Positions 32,420 through 40,608 of a DNA stretch of 42,275 nt are shown one piece after another (position 1 is the stretch's first letter; each line of letters begins with the position of its first letter). The notes beneath the pieces were generated by a model. That model had not been told where the DNA came from, ran no database searches, and worked only from the letters and a program-made list of their open reading frames with translations. The DNA is from an uncultured Clostridia bacterium. Its GTDB lineage: Bacteria; Bacillota; Clostridia; Christensenellales; Aristaeellaceae. The stretch is taken from NCBI GenBank assembly GCA_934631985.1, contig CAKTYE010000015.1, positions 1 to 42,275 of the forward strand, given 5' to 3'. The position numbers and the translations under genes are program-made.

Positions 32420-32559
32420 TGCGTCAGTCCCATGCCATGCTGTCCGCGATGTACGCCGGGGCCATCGTCAGTTGCGGCGTGTGGTGGATTATGCAGAAGA
32501 ACCGCCCGGAGAAGGAGCGGGTCGTTGAGCAATTTGCTGTCCTGATCGACAGGCTGTAG
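32420..32559 (+). pseudogene. C-terminal remnant of a TetR-family regulator
   Basis: About 40 codons, AMLSAMYAGAIVSCGVWWIM followed by QKNRPEKERVVEQFAVLIDR, match the last helices of TetR/AcrR regulators (an AGGIV...WW...PEE...F form). The DNA-binding half is absent. It points away from the oleate hydratase remnant, as a divergently transcribed regulator would. Confidence 0.65.
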
Positions 32560-32566
32560 CAGGCAG

Positions 32567-32631
32567 CAAAAAACCGTCCCGAACAGGAAAGCGGGAGAAT
32601 TCCCTCACTTTCGTCCAGGACGGTTTCTTTG
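32567..32631 (-). terminator. Terminator for the DUF4317 gene
   Basis: On the minus strand GAAACCGTCC and GGACGGTTTTTT arms enclose a ~37-base internal region, ending in a run of T. Confidence 0.8.
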
Positions 32632-32653
32632 CTTGCTGTGTGCTTCTGTGGCC

Positions 32654-33832
32654 TTATTCGTCTCCGCCGCAAACCTTCACGCCGTTGACCTCTACATCGC
32701 CGTCCGCCAGCACCAGAATGTAGCGGCGGCCGTCGATCATGCGGGTCTCAATGAGGTCGGCATGCTCCGGGTCCACCTGAATGGAGACGCTGGGCGTGCT
32801 GACCTTGAATTGCTTGGCGGAGACCATGTTCACGGCGGGCAGTGCAGCGCGTTCGCCAAAGGACTCTTCATACTTTTCCTCAAAGGCGGCGGCCTTTTCG
32901 GGGCTTACGCCGCACTCCTCCAGCACCTTCTTGACCTCGGGCGCGGAGATGGTCAGCGGCTCGGCGGTCTTGTCGGCCTTCTGCTCCTCGATCATGGTGC
33001 GCAGGGTCTCGTTTACGCCCTGCACCACGTCCATGCTGCACTCCTCTTGCAGGGATTCCACCAGAATGGTCTGGAAGGTCTCCTTCTGCTCGGCGGCGGT
33101 CATGCCTGGTTCGGCCTGAAAAACGCATTGCAGGAAGTCCTCATGCAGGTCTGCCGCGTCCCGGGTGAAGTACATGGCGCGGTTGATGTTCGCGCCGCGC
33201 TCCTCAAAAGCGGGGAACATGAAGCCCAACTCCGGCAGGCCCACCACCCAGTCGGATTCCCGGCTGTGGAACTCGCTTTCCGCGGCGAAATAGCGCAGGG
33301 CGGGCTTGGACTGCTTCACGGGACACATGGCGCACAGGATGTAGTTCAGCACGGATGCGGAAAGCTCATGATCCATTTCACCGTTGTTGTCCCGGTGCGG
33401 CACGTCGTAGCCATCGTGGAGCAGCAGCACCAGGTAATTATCCGCGGCTTGCTGGGCCTCCACGGACTGCGCCGTGTGACCAAACTTGGCCTGCACATAG
33501 GCAACAGCCTTCTGGAAGAACAGGCCCACGGCTTCCTCATCTCCCAGCGCGGAATCGCACAGGCGGGTCAGCAGCTGATGCTCTGCACCCTCGGCGACCT
33601 GCTGACTGGTGAAGTCCACGGGCAGCAGGTTTTGTCCCGCTGTCCCGGACAGGCACCGCTTGAAGATTGCCATGTACTTCTCGTTTTCCTCCTGGGGCAT
33701 GGAGCCGATGGGCTGGGCAAAGCTAGAGATTACCCGTCCGTCACCGGAAATATAGCACCCGCACAGCAGCGTGGGGTTGCGGCGGTCAGGGTTCAGCCGA
33801 CGCTTGATTTCGGAAAGATCGCGCTGATTCAT
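32654..33832 (-). CDS. DUF4317 family protein
   Basis: 392 residues starting MNQRDLSEIKRRLNPDRRN, a distinctive DUF4317 opening, followed by CGCYISGDGRVISSFAQPIG. The family is widespread in Clostridia; its function is unknown. There is no signal peptide or membrane helix. The acidic second half includes DGYDVPHRDNNGE and a C-terminal RRYILVLADGDVEVNGV. GAGGTG precedes the start. It is a monocistronic unit with its own terminator. Confidence 0.88.
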   Translation of the reverse strand: MNQRDLSEIKRRLNPDRRNPTLLCGCYISGDGRVISSFAQPIGSMPQEENEKYMAIFKRCLSGTAGQNLLPVDFTSQQVAEGAEHQLLTRLCDSALGDEEAVGLFFQKAVAYVQAKFGHTAQSVEAQQAADNYLVLLLHDGYDVPHRDNNGEMDHELSASVLNYILCAMCPVKQSKPALRYFAAESEFHSRESDWVVGLPELGFMFPAFEERGANINRAMYFTRDAADLHEDFLQCVFQAEPGMTAAEQKETFQTILVESLQEECSMDVVQGVNETLRTMIEEQKADKTAEPLTISAPEVKKVLEECGVSPEKAAAFEEKYEESFGERAALPAVNMVSAKQFKVSTPSVSIQVDPEHADLIETRMIDGRRYILVLADGDVEVNGVKVCGGDE

Positions 33833-34018
33833 GGCGCGTCACCTCGTTTCAATTGGATTACTATTTCAGTGTATCACAGGCGGGGAAAATTTGCAAACAA
33901 CCGTTCGCAGCGGAAATTTCCACATTTCTGTAAAAAATGTGGAAAACCGTGGAACAAAATGCCGCGCGCCGCGTCTATACAGGCGTAAGCGCCGCAAGGG
34001 GCGCAGGAAAGGAGCAAC

Positions 34019-34396
34019 ATGAAGATGAAAAAGCTGATGTTGATGCTGATGGTATTGCTGCTGATGGTGACGGCGATGGTTCCCGCCCTGGCGGAGAACA
34101 CGGAAAAGGATCCCATGACCGGAGCCTGGGAAATGAACACCGAGGATCCCGCCGTGCTGCCGCAGGAGGTGCAGGATGCCTTTGAAAAGGCGACTGCCGA
34201 GCTGACCGGCTGCGTCTATGAGCCGGTAGCGCTGCTGGCAAGTCAGGTGGTGGCAGGCACGAATTACTGCCTGCTGTGCCGCTGCACCGTTGTGATGCCT
34301 GATGCGCCCGTCAGCTATGTGCTGATGTATGTGTACAGCGCACTGGACGGCACCGCGGAAATTCTGAGCATTCAGGATGTAGAGATTGGTGTGTAA
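34019..34396 (+). CDS. Secreted cystatin-like protein
   Basis: 125 residues. A signal peptide (residues 1-25, cleaving after ALA) is followed by a ~100-residue domain with the cystatin layout: an N-terminal Gly (TGAW, 34-37), a helix PQEVQDAFEKATAEL, and the exact inhibitory-loop motif QVVAGTNY (76-83). A terminal strand pair VYSALDGTAEILSIQDVEI follows. Eukaryotic type 1 cystatins carry the same QVVAGTNY. Cystatins inhibit papain-like cysteine proteases; whether this one does is untested. AAAGGAG at 34008-34014 fits ATG 34019 or ATG 34025. It has its own terminator. Confidence 0.82.
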   Translation: MKMKKLMLMLMVLLLMVTAMVPALAENTEKDPMTGAWEMNTEDPAVLPQEVQDAFEKATAELTGCVYEPVALLASQVVAGTNYCLLCRCTVVMPDAPVSYVLMYVYSALDGTAEILSIQDVEIGV

Positions 34397-34411
34397 GGGT
34401 AAGATATAACG

Positions 34412-34444
34412 AAGGCGCGTCCTATCAAGCGGGACGCGCCTTTG
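34412..34444 (+). terminator. Terminator after the cystatin-like gene
   Basis: AAGGCGCGTCC/GGGACGCGCCTT arms have an eight-base loop and end in TTTG, with a short T-run. It may also serve the convergent 44-codon gene. Confidence 0.7.
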
Positions 34445-34462
34445 TCATATTCCCAAATAACC

Positions 34463-34597
34463 TTATTTTCGCATGATCCCCAAGATCAGAAGAACCAGCG
34501 CAATGGGTGCATAGGCCAGTTCTCCCGACACGACCGAGGCGATCAGCAGCAGACTAGCGGCGGCAAAGCACAGGGGACGTTGATCCTTTTTGCGCAT
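34463..34597 (-). CDS. 44-residue membrane peptide
   Basis: A short gene with a strong ribosome site: AAAGGAG seven bases before ATG at 34597. The product opens MRKKDQRPLCFAAASLLLIA and ends IALVLLILGIMRK, so two hydrophobic stretches (about 10-24 and 31-42) are joined by SGELAYAP. It starts 12 bases after the GNAT stop and so is likely the last gene of the zinc ribbon-GNAT transcript. I recognise no family; the function is unknown. Confidence 0.7.
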   Translation of the reverse strand: MRKKDQRPLCFAAASLLLIASVVSGELAYAPIALVLLILGIMRK

Positions 34598-34609
34598 GGA
34601 CGGCTCCTT

Positions 34610-35092
34610 TCAAAAGGTGAGACGCATTTGATTCCAGGTGACGTCTCCGTGGGTGGAGACGGAAACACCTTCGTTTTCAAAGCCAAAGGCGGCATAATAG
34701 GGCAGCAGCGCATCCTTGCAGGTCAGCACCAGGCCCTTGCGGCCCTGTGCGCGTGCATCCGCAATAGCGCGGCGCAAAAGCTGTCCCGCATAGCCGCGGC
34801 GGCGATATTCCGGTAGGGTGTTGACCCCGAAGATCATCTGCCATGCGCCGCTTTCGTTGTGCTTTTCTGCCTGCGCGTACAGGTCGTCGGTCAAGTCGCG
34901 CTGATCGGTGACCATGCCGTCCACAAAGGAGATCACCTGATCCCCCGCCAGCAGCAGCCAGAAATGGTTGGCATAATGCGTCAGCCGCGCGTGAAGCTCT
35001 GCAGGCGTGGCGGCCTCCGCAGGCGGAAAGCAGGCCGCTTCCACCGCCGCAAGGGCAGGCAGATCAGCCAGCGTTGCAGTGCGTATCAGCAT
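34610..35092 (-). CDS. GNAT-family N-acetyltransferase
   Basis: 160 residues. The acetyl-CoA signature is VNTLPEYRRRGYAGQLLRRA (Q/R-x-x-G-x-A/G form), followed by GLVLTCKDALLPYYAAFGFE. The substrate is unknown. GGAGG in the end of the upstream gene precedes ATG 35092, and the two genes overlap by seven bases, indicating coupling. Confidence 0.92.
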   Translation of the reverse strand: MLIRTATLADLPALAAVEAACFPPAEAATPAELHARLTHYANHFWLLLAGDQVISFVDGMVTDQRDLTDDLYAQAEKHNESGAWQMIFGVNTLPEYRRRGYAGQLLRRAIADARAQGRKGLVLTCKDALLPYYAAFGFENEGVSVSTHGDVTWNQMRLTF

Positions 35093-35328
35093 GGCTTTTC
35101 CTCCGGGCCGTGATAGGCGGCATGTTTGTAATCAAAGGTGACCAGCCCGCAGTGCTTGCAGATAAAGCCGCGAAAGCCGGAGGAGGCGTATACCTTCTGG
35201 ACGATCAGCACATCCTCGGGGCTTTGACGCTGCAGGGGAACATCGTGCAGCGTCTGGTTAAAGGCCAGGGTGCTGCTGCCCTGCAAAAACCCGGGCTGCA
35301 TCTCCTGACCGCATTTCGGACAGCGCAT
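35086..35328 (-). CDS. Small zinc-ribbon protein
   Basis: 80 residues. Two CxxC knuckles, MRCPKCGQEM at the start and FICKHCGLVTF near the end, form a probable zinc ribbon like that of DUF6487-type proteins. AAGGAGG precedes the ATG. It overlaps the GNAT gene; the nucleoside hydrolase stop lies 12 bases upstream, so all may form one transcript. Confidence 0.82.
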   Translation of the reverse strand: MRCPKCGQEMQPGFLQGSSTLAFNQTLHDVPLQRQSPEDVLIVQKVYASSGFRGFICKHCGLVTFDYKHAAYHGPEEKPC

Positions 35329-35340
35329 GAGAAAACCTCC

Positions 35341-36249
35341 TTACAGCGTTCGAAGTCCTGCCAGCAGGCACTGCTGGTAGCGGGGCAGATCGACCTGATC
35401 CAGCACCAGCACGTTTCCGCCGGGGGTGCAGACGGTTTGTCCCATGCGTTCGCCTGTGCGGACGACCTCCACAGAGGCCTGCCAGCCGGAGAACAGCTCC
35501 GGGTGGATCAGGTACAGGATGGTGCCTGCATCATGGACGCAGATGCCCGTCATGCCCGCGTAGGCAACGGTGTCGCCGTAAAAGCGCAGCATGGTGCTGA
35601 GATACTGGTGAATCGGGTGCGGCATGGCGGCGATCTCATTGATCTGCGCCTTGGTCAGCAGGCTTTTTTCCGTCACATCCAGCCCGCACATGACGATGGG
35701 CAGGCCGCTGGCATAGACCATCTGCGCCGCGTCCGGGTCGGCATAGACGTTGAACTCCGCATAGGGGGTGGAGTTGCCATGTCCTGCCGAGCCGCCCATC
35801 AGCACGATTTGGCGAATGTGCGGCTTCACCTCGGGGAAGGTGTGCAGCAGCAGGGCAATGTTCGTCAGCGGGCCGGTAGGAACAAGCGTCATCTGCTCGC
35901 CCTCGGGCAGGGAGAGGATCGCGCGGCGCATGCACAGCACGGCGTTGTCCGCTTCAGGCTGCTTGTCCGTTGCGGGAAGCTGGCAGTTGCCCAGCCCGTT
36001 TTCCCCGTGAACATAGCCTGCGTCAATGCGGTCACGGATCAGCGGCCCCGCCGCGCCGTAGGCTACCGGCACATTCAGCCCCAGCATGTCCGCCAGGTGC
36101 AGCGCATTGGGGGCGGTGTAATTCAGCGGGCGATTGCCCGCTACGGCGGAAATGCCGCAGATGTGCAGCCTGTCCTGGCTGGCTGCCGCCAGGGCCAGCA
36201 TTATGGCATCATCGATGCCGGGGTCACAGTCAATCCAAATGGGAAGCAT
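35341..36249 (-). CDS. Inosine-uridine preferring nucleoside hydrolase
   Basis: 302 residues. It cleaves ribonucleosides to base and ribose. The calcium-binding N-terminal motif is DCDPGIDD (7-14). TLVPTGPLTNIA, VLMGGSAGHGN, EFNVYADPDAA and the active-site His segment CVHDAGTILYLIHPE follow. The usual HDP is HDA here. The start has only a weak ribosome site (AAGGTG). The gene lies 52 bases after smc on the same strand. Confidence 0.93.
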   Translation of the reverse strand: MLPIWIDCDPGIDDAIMLALAAASQDRLHICGISAVAGNRPLNYTAPNALHLADMLGLNVPVAYGAAGPLIRDRIDAGYVHGENGLGNCQLPATDKQPEADNAVLCMRRAILSLPEGEQMTLVPTGPLTNIALLLHTFPEVKPHIRQIVLMGGSAGHGNSTPYAEFNVYADPDAAQMVYASGLPIVMCGLDVTEKSLLTKAQINEIAAMPHPIHQYLSTMLRFYGDTVAYAGMTGICVHDAGTILYLIHPELFSGWQASVEVVRTGERMGQTVCTPGGNVLVLDQVDLPRYQQCLLAGLRTL

Positions 36250-36301
36250 AGCGTATCACCTTTTGTCATTTGTTTCGGGAAGAACTTGCAGGTGCTGTAG
36301 G

Positions 36302-39300
36302 TCAGGCATAGTCCTGCAAGCTGACGGACACCATCTTGCTGACGCCCTGCTCCTCCATGGCGACGCCGTAGAGCGCGTTACAGCGCTCCATGGTGCCCTT
36401 GCGGTGGGTGACGACCACAAACTGGGTGCCCTTGCTGTATTCCACCAGATAATCCGCAAAATAGCCGATGTTGGCTTCGTCCAGCGCGGCCTCGATTTCA
36501 TCAAGGATGCAGAAGGGCGTGGGCTTCAGCTTCAGCATGGCAAAGAGGATGGCGATGGCGGTCAGCGCGCGTTCGCCGCCGGAAAGCAGGGAAAGCAATT
36601 GAAGCTTTTTTCCCGGGGGCTGGGCAATGACCTCGATGCCGCAGTTCAGCGGGTCGGCAGGGTCTGCCAGGCGCAGCTCCGCGTGTCCGCCGCCGAACAG
36701 CCGCACAAAGGTCTCGGCAAAGTAGCCCTGCATCTTGGTGAAGTTCTGCACAAAGGTGGTCTCCATCTGCGTCAGCAGACGGGCGATCAGCTCCCGCAGA
36801 TCCTTTTCGGCCTTTTGCAGATCCTCCCGCTGGGTGTTCAGGTCGTCAAAACGCGCCTTGGTGGAGGCATATTCCTCCACGGCGTTGACATTCACGCTGC
36901 CCATGGCGCGGATGCGGGCCTGCAATTCCGCTGCGCGGGCGTCCGCTGCCGCTGCGTCAAAGCCCTCGGCAATGCGCTCGGCCTCCGCACCTGCATAGGT
37001 CACCTCCCAGGTGTTCCAAATGCGGTCCTGGAGTGTTTTCAGCTCGCTTTCCACCCGGGAATGGGCCAGTTCGGTGCGGTGCTGCTTGTCGCTGTCCTGG
37101 CTGTATTGATCGTGAACGTCCTCCATGTCCTTCATCAGCTGGCGCAGGACGCTTTGCGCGTTGGCACGCTCCTCCTCCTGCTGATGGACCAGCGCATCCT
37201 GCTTTTCCTGGGCTGAACGGCGCTGGGCAAGCTGGGCCTGCAAGCCCTCCGCCTGCGCGTCGTCCTGCCGGGAGAGCTCCGTCAGGCCGGCGATCTGTCC
37301 CTCGCGGCGGGTCAGGTTGCGGCGAAGCTGCTCCATTTCCTGGGATACATGTTCCTGATCCCGCTGCAAATTATCCAGCTCATGCTGCAAATCGGAGACA
37401 TGCAGCGTCAGGCGCATGACCTGATCCCGCTGCGCAGCGGACGCTTCCCGGGCCTGGGAAAGCATGCCCTGCAAGCGCCGAGTCTCCTCCTGCAAGGCCT
37501 CGGGGTCGTAGGGGGCGGCAGTGCTTTCCTGTTCCAGCGCTTCCAGCTGCGCGTCCAAATCGGCAATGGCACTGCGAAGCTGCTCTTTGGCTTCCTCTGC
37601 CGCAGCCATTTGCTGCCGGTGATCCATCAGCTCGTTGGCGGCGTTTTCCAGCCGCTGGGTCTCCCGGGCAACGGCAATGTCCTCCTGATGCACCTTTTCC
37701 AGTGCCTCGGCGACCTGCGCCTTCAGGGAATCCTTGGCGGTCTGGCGGTCGTTTAACGCTTCCTTGTCCCGGTTCAGGGCGGTCTGCTCCTGGGCGATGG
37801 ACGCGGCAAGCTCCTTGATCTCCCGCTCACGGCCCAGCAGATTGGTCATTTTCGACTGCACGGAGCCGCCGGTCATGGAGCCGCCGGAGTGCATCACATC
37901 GCCCTGCAGCGTCACCAGCCGGAAGGAGTGATTGCCTGCCCGCATGATGGGGATGCCTGCGTTCAGGTCCGTGGCGATGACCGTGCGGCCCAGCAAATTT
38001 TCCACAATGCCCCGATAGGCGGGATCGCACTGCACCAGGTCGCTGGCAACGCCCAGGCAGCCGGGAAGCCGCAGCGCCTGCCGTTCCCGGTCGTTCAGCA
38101 GCTTGGAGCGCACGGTGGTCATGGGCAGGAAGGTGGCGCGGCCCAAACGGTTCTGCCGCAGATATTCGATCAGCGTTTTGGCGGTGTCCTCATCCTGAGT
38201 GACGATGTTCTGCTGCGCTGCGCCCAGCGCCATGTCAATGGCGGTCTCATACTTCTGCGGCACGGTGAGCAGCTGGGCCAGCACGCCCCGCACACTCTGC
38301 ATGCTCCGCTGGTGGGCAAAGGCCATGGCCCGCTTGACGGACTGGTTGAAGCCCTCCATCTCCTGCTGCATTTCCTTCATGAGCTTCAGGCGGCTGGCGG
38401 CGGACTGCAATTGTCCGGTCTTGGCCTGCACGCCCTGCCGCAGGGCAAACAGCTCCCGGTCACAGTCGTCCAGCTCCCGCTGACGGGCGGCGTGGGCGCT
38501 TTGCAGGGCGCTGCGGCTGTCCATGGCAGCTTGCAGCAGGGACTCTGCCTGGGCGTGGGCATCCTCCAGCACATGCAGCCGCTCCTGCTGCTGCGCATCC
38601 TGCCCGGACAGCTCCTCCAAACGGCTGAACATCTGGGCGCGCATGGTGGTTTGCCGGGTCTTGTCGTCCCGCAGATCGGCGGAACGGTTCATGGCCTCCA
38701 TCATGCGGGTCTTGTGATCCTCAAGATCCTGCTCCTTCTGTGCTTCCTCACGGGCCAGCCGATCCTGCGCGTCCGTGGCCTGACGCAGCGTCTCCCGCGC
38801 AGCGTCCAGCAGGGACTGCTGCTGCGCCACGCTGCCGTTTTGCTCCCCGGACTGCTTTTCCAGCAGGGCAAGCTGATTACGATCCCCTGTCTGCTCCTCG
38901 TTCATGCGGCGGATATTTTCAGCGCGGGTCTCCTGCCGGGAGGTCAGCGTCGCCAGATCGGTTTCCAGCGTATGCACACGATCCACGCAGTTGAGCAGCT
39001 CGCTGTGTCCCTCGGAGATGCGCTTTTCCAGTGCGTCGATCAGCACCTGCTGCGCGTCCCGCGCCTGTGTTTTTTCTGCCAGCACCGCTTCGCTTTGGCG
39101 CAGAATGGCGGCAAGGGTCGCAAGGGTCTCGTCCAGCTCGGCAATGCGGGCCTTGAAGTGGTCGTGCTTCAGCAGAAACAGGTTCAGGTCCAGCACCCGC
39201 AGCTCCTTGGAAAGCTCCAGATATTCCCGGGCGGTTTCGGCCTGCTTTTCCAGCGGGGCAAGCTGCCGTTCCAGCTCCCGCAGAATGTCCTCCACACGGT

Positions 39301-39865
39301 CCATGTTTTCCAGGGTGCGCTGGAGCTTCTTGTCAGCTTCCTCCTTGCGGGCCTTGAACTTCACAATGCCCGCGGCCTCCTCGAACACCTGACGGCGATC
39401 TTCGCCCCGCTGGGACAGAATATCGTCGATGCGGCCCTGTCCGATGATGGAGTAGCCTTCCTTGCCGATGCCTGTGTCGCGGAACAGATCGATGATGTCC
39501 TTCAGGCGGCAGGCGGAGCGGTTGAGGTAGTATTCGCTTTCGCCGTTACGGTAGACGCGGCGGGTGACAGCCACCTCGGCAAAGTCCATGGGCAGGGCGC
39601 GGTCCTCGTTGTCAAAGACAAGGGACACCTCGCAATAGCTCAGGGGCTTGCGCTTCTGCGTGCCGTTAAAGATCACGTCCTCCATTTTGGCGCCGCGCAG
39701 CGTCTTGGCGCTTTGCTCGCCCAGCACCCAGCGCACCGCATCGCCGATGTTGCTTTTGCCGCTGCCGTTGGGGCCGACAATGCCGGTGATGCCCTCGTTG
39801 AAGATGATCTCCGTGCGCTGTGCGAAGGACTTAAATCCGTAAATCTCGAGCTTCTTGAGCTTCAT
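36302..39865 (-). CDS. smc: Chromosome segregation protein SMC
   Basis: 1187 residues, full length. The N-terminal ATPase half has Walker A GPNGSGKS (31-38). Coiled coils flank a hinge (about 515-680) that includes the glycine motif MHSGGSMTGGS. The C-terminal half carries the signature LLSGGERALTAIA (about 1095) and Walker B PFCILDEIEAALDE (about 1120). It forms the condensin ring that organises the chromosome. GGAGG precedes the start. The usual partners rnc and ftsY are not adjacent; a nucleoside hydrolase is downstream and gtrA is divergent. Confidence 0.97.
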   Translation of the reverse strand: MKLKKLEIYGFKSFAQRTEIIFNEGITGIVGPNGSGKSNIGDAVRWVLGEQSAKTLRGAKMEDVIFNGTQKRKPLSYCEVSLVFDNEDRALPMDFAEVAVTRRVYRNGESEYYLNRSACRLKDIIDLFRDTGIGKEGYSIIGQGRIDDILSQRGEDRRQVFEEAAGIVKFKARKEEADKKLQRTLENMDRVEDILRELERQLAPLEKQAETAREYLELSKELRVLDLNLFLLKHDHFKARIAELDETLATLAAILRQSEAVLAEKTQARDAQQVLIDALEKRISEGHSELLNCVDRVHTLETDLATLTSRQETRAENIRRMNEEQTGDRNQLALLEKQSGEQNGSVAQQQSLLDAARETLRQATDAQDRLAREEAQKEQDLEDHKTRMMEAMNRSADLRDDKTRQTTMRAQMFSRLEELSGQDAQQQERLHVLEDAHAQAESLLQAAMDSRSALQSAHAARQRELDDCDRELFALRQGVQAKTGQLQSAASRLKLMKEMQQEMEGFNQSVKRAMAFAHQRSMQSVRGVLAQLLTVPQKYETAIDMALGAAQQNIVTQDEDTAKTLIEYLRQNRLGRATFLPMTTVRSKLLNDRERQALRLPGCLGVASDLVQCDPAYRGIVENLLGRTVIATDLNAGIPIMRAGNHSFRLVTLQGDVMHSGGSMTGGSVQSKMTNLLGREREIKELAASIAQEQTALNRDKEALNDRQTAKDSLKAQVAEALEKVHQEDIAVARETQRLENAANELMDHRQQMAAAEEAKEQLRSAIADLDAQLEALEQESTAAPYDPEALQEETRRLQGMLSQAREASAAQRDQVMRLTLHVSDLQHELDNLQRDQEHVSQEMEQLRRNLTRREGQIAGLTELSRQDDAQAEGLQAQLAQRRSAQEKQDALVHQQEEERANAQSVLRQLMKDMEDVHDQYSQDSDKQHRTELAHSRVESELKTLQDRIWNTWEVTYAGAEAERIAEGFDAAAADARAAELQARIRAMGSVNVNAVEEYASTKARFDDLNTQREDLQKAEKDLRELIARLLTQMETTFVQNFTKMQGYFAETFVRLFGGGHAELRLADPADPLNCGIEVIAQPPGKKLQLLSLLSGGERALTAIAILFAMLKLKPTPFCILDEIEAALDEANIGYFADYLVEYSKGTQFVVVTHRKGTMERCNALYGVAMEEQGVSKMVSVSLQDYA

Positions 39866-39900
39866 GAAGCCTTTCTACCTCCGGTTGACGTATACAACTC

Positions 39901-39930
39901 AGTATAGCACAGAAAGCGCCCAAAGTCTAA
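39901..39930 (-). promoter_or_regulatory. Promoter of smc
   Basis: On the minus strand TTAGAC (39925-39930) and TATACT (39901-39906) are 18 bases apart; TGc before the -10 makes it extended. Confidence 0.7.
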
Positions 39931-39976
39931 CGGCGCAGCAGGGTTTTTCATGCATCCTGCGCAAAAAGCCGGGAAG

Positions 39977-40005
39977 TTGACAGGGAACAGGATCGTTTCT
40001 ATAAT
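39977..40005 (+). promoter_or_regulatory. Consensus promoter of gtrA
   Basis: TTGACA (39977-39982) and TATAAT (40000-40005) are 17 bases apart, about 60 bases before the gtrA start. Confidence 0.92.
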
Positions 40006-40066
40006 CAGAAAAGGAACAGGGCAGCCAAGCATGGCTGTCCTGCAAAGCAAAAAGGAGATGAAACGC

Positions 40067-40480
40067 ATGAAGGCGTTATGGGAAAAATATAAGAGCATTC
40101 TTCTCTACGTTTTTTTCGGCGGTGTGACGACGCTGACGAACATTGCGGTATTTTATCTGACAAACACCGTTGCCGGCTGGGGAACGGTGCTTTCCACCTG
40201 CATTGCGTGGGTGGTTTCAGTGCTGGTCGCCTATGGGACGAACCGTCGCTGGGTGTTTGAAAGCCAGGCGCAGGGTGCTTCGGCAGTGCTGAAGGAGATG
40301 GGTTCGTTCTTCTTCTTTCGTCTGGCAACGGGCGCACTGGACGTGCTGCTGATGTATGTGTTTGTGGACTGCCTGCATGTAAACAGCATGGCGATGAAGC
40401 TGATCTCGAATGTTATCGTGATCGTTGTGAATTATGTTTGCAGTAAGATGGTGGTGTTTAAGCGTACACCACGCGAATGA
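40067..40480 (+). CDS. GtrA-family membrane protein
   Basis: 137 residues with four hydrophobic helices, the standard GtrA layout. Family residues are visible in YVFFGGVTTLTNIAVFYLT, AYGTNRRWVFES and VNYVCSKMVVFK. GtrA proteins are thought to help move lipid-linked sugars across the membrane for cell-surface polysaccharide. AAAGGAG selects ATG 40067; the frame extends further upstream but overlaps the promoter. No glycosyltransferase is adjacent. Confidence 0.92.
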   Translation: MKALWEKYKSILLYVFFGGVTTLTNIAVFYLTNTVAGWGTVLSTCIAWVVSVLVAYGTNRRWVFESQAQGASAVLKEMGSFFFFRLATGALDVLLMYVFVDCLHVNSMAMKLISNVIVIVVNYVCSKMVVFKRTPRE

Positions 40481-40503
40481 GCGGAACATGCCAGATATAG
40501 ATA

Positions 40504-40568
40504 GGGAGTGCTTCTAAATTCACCAGACAGCATTTCTGCATCTGGCTTATTTAAAAGCACTCCCTTTT
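40504..40568 (+). terminator. Terminator after gtrA
   Basis: GGGAGTGCTT/AAGCACTCCC arms with an inner CCAGA/TCTGG stem are followed by TTTT. It lies between two convergent genes. Confidence 0.85.
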
Positions 40569-40608
40569 CATACGAGCCTAGCCTTAGGCTTCAGAAACGT
40601 TTGAGCCG

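Noticed and set aside
37889..39907. 672-codon plus-strand frame opposite smc
   Set aside because: smc is unambiguous on the minus strand; the plus frame is Leu/Gly/His-rich with no motif.
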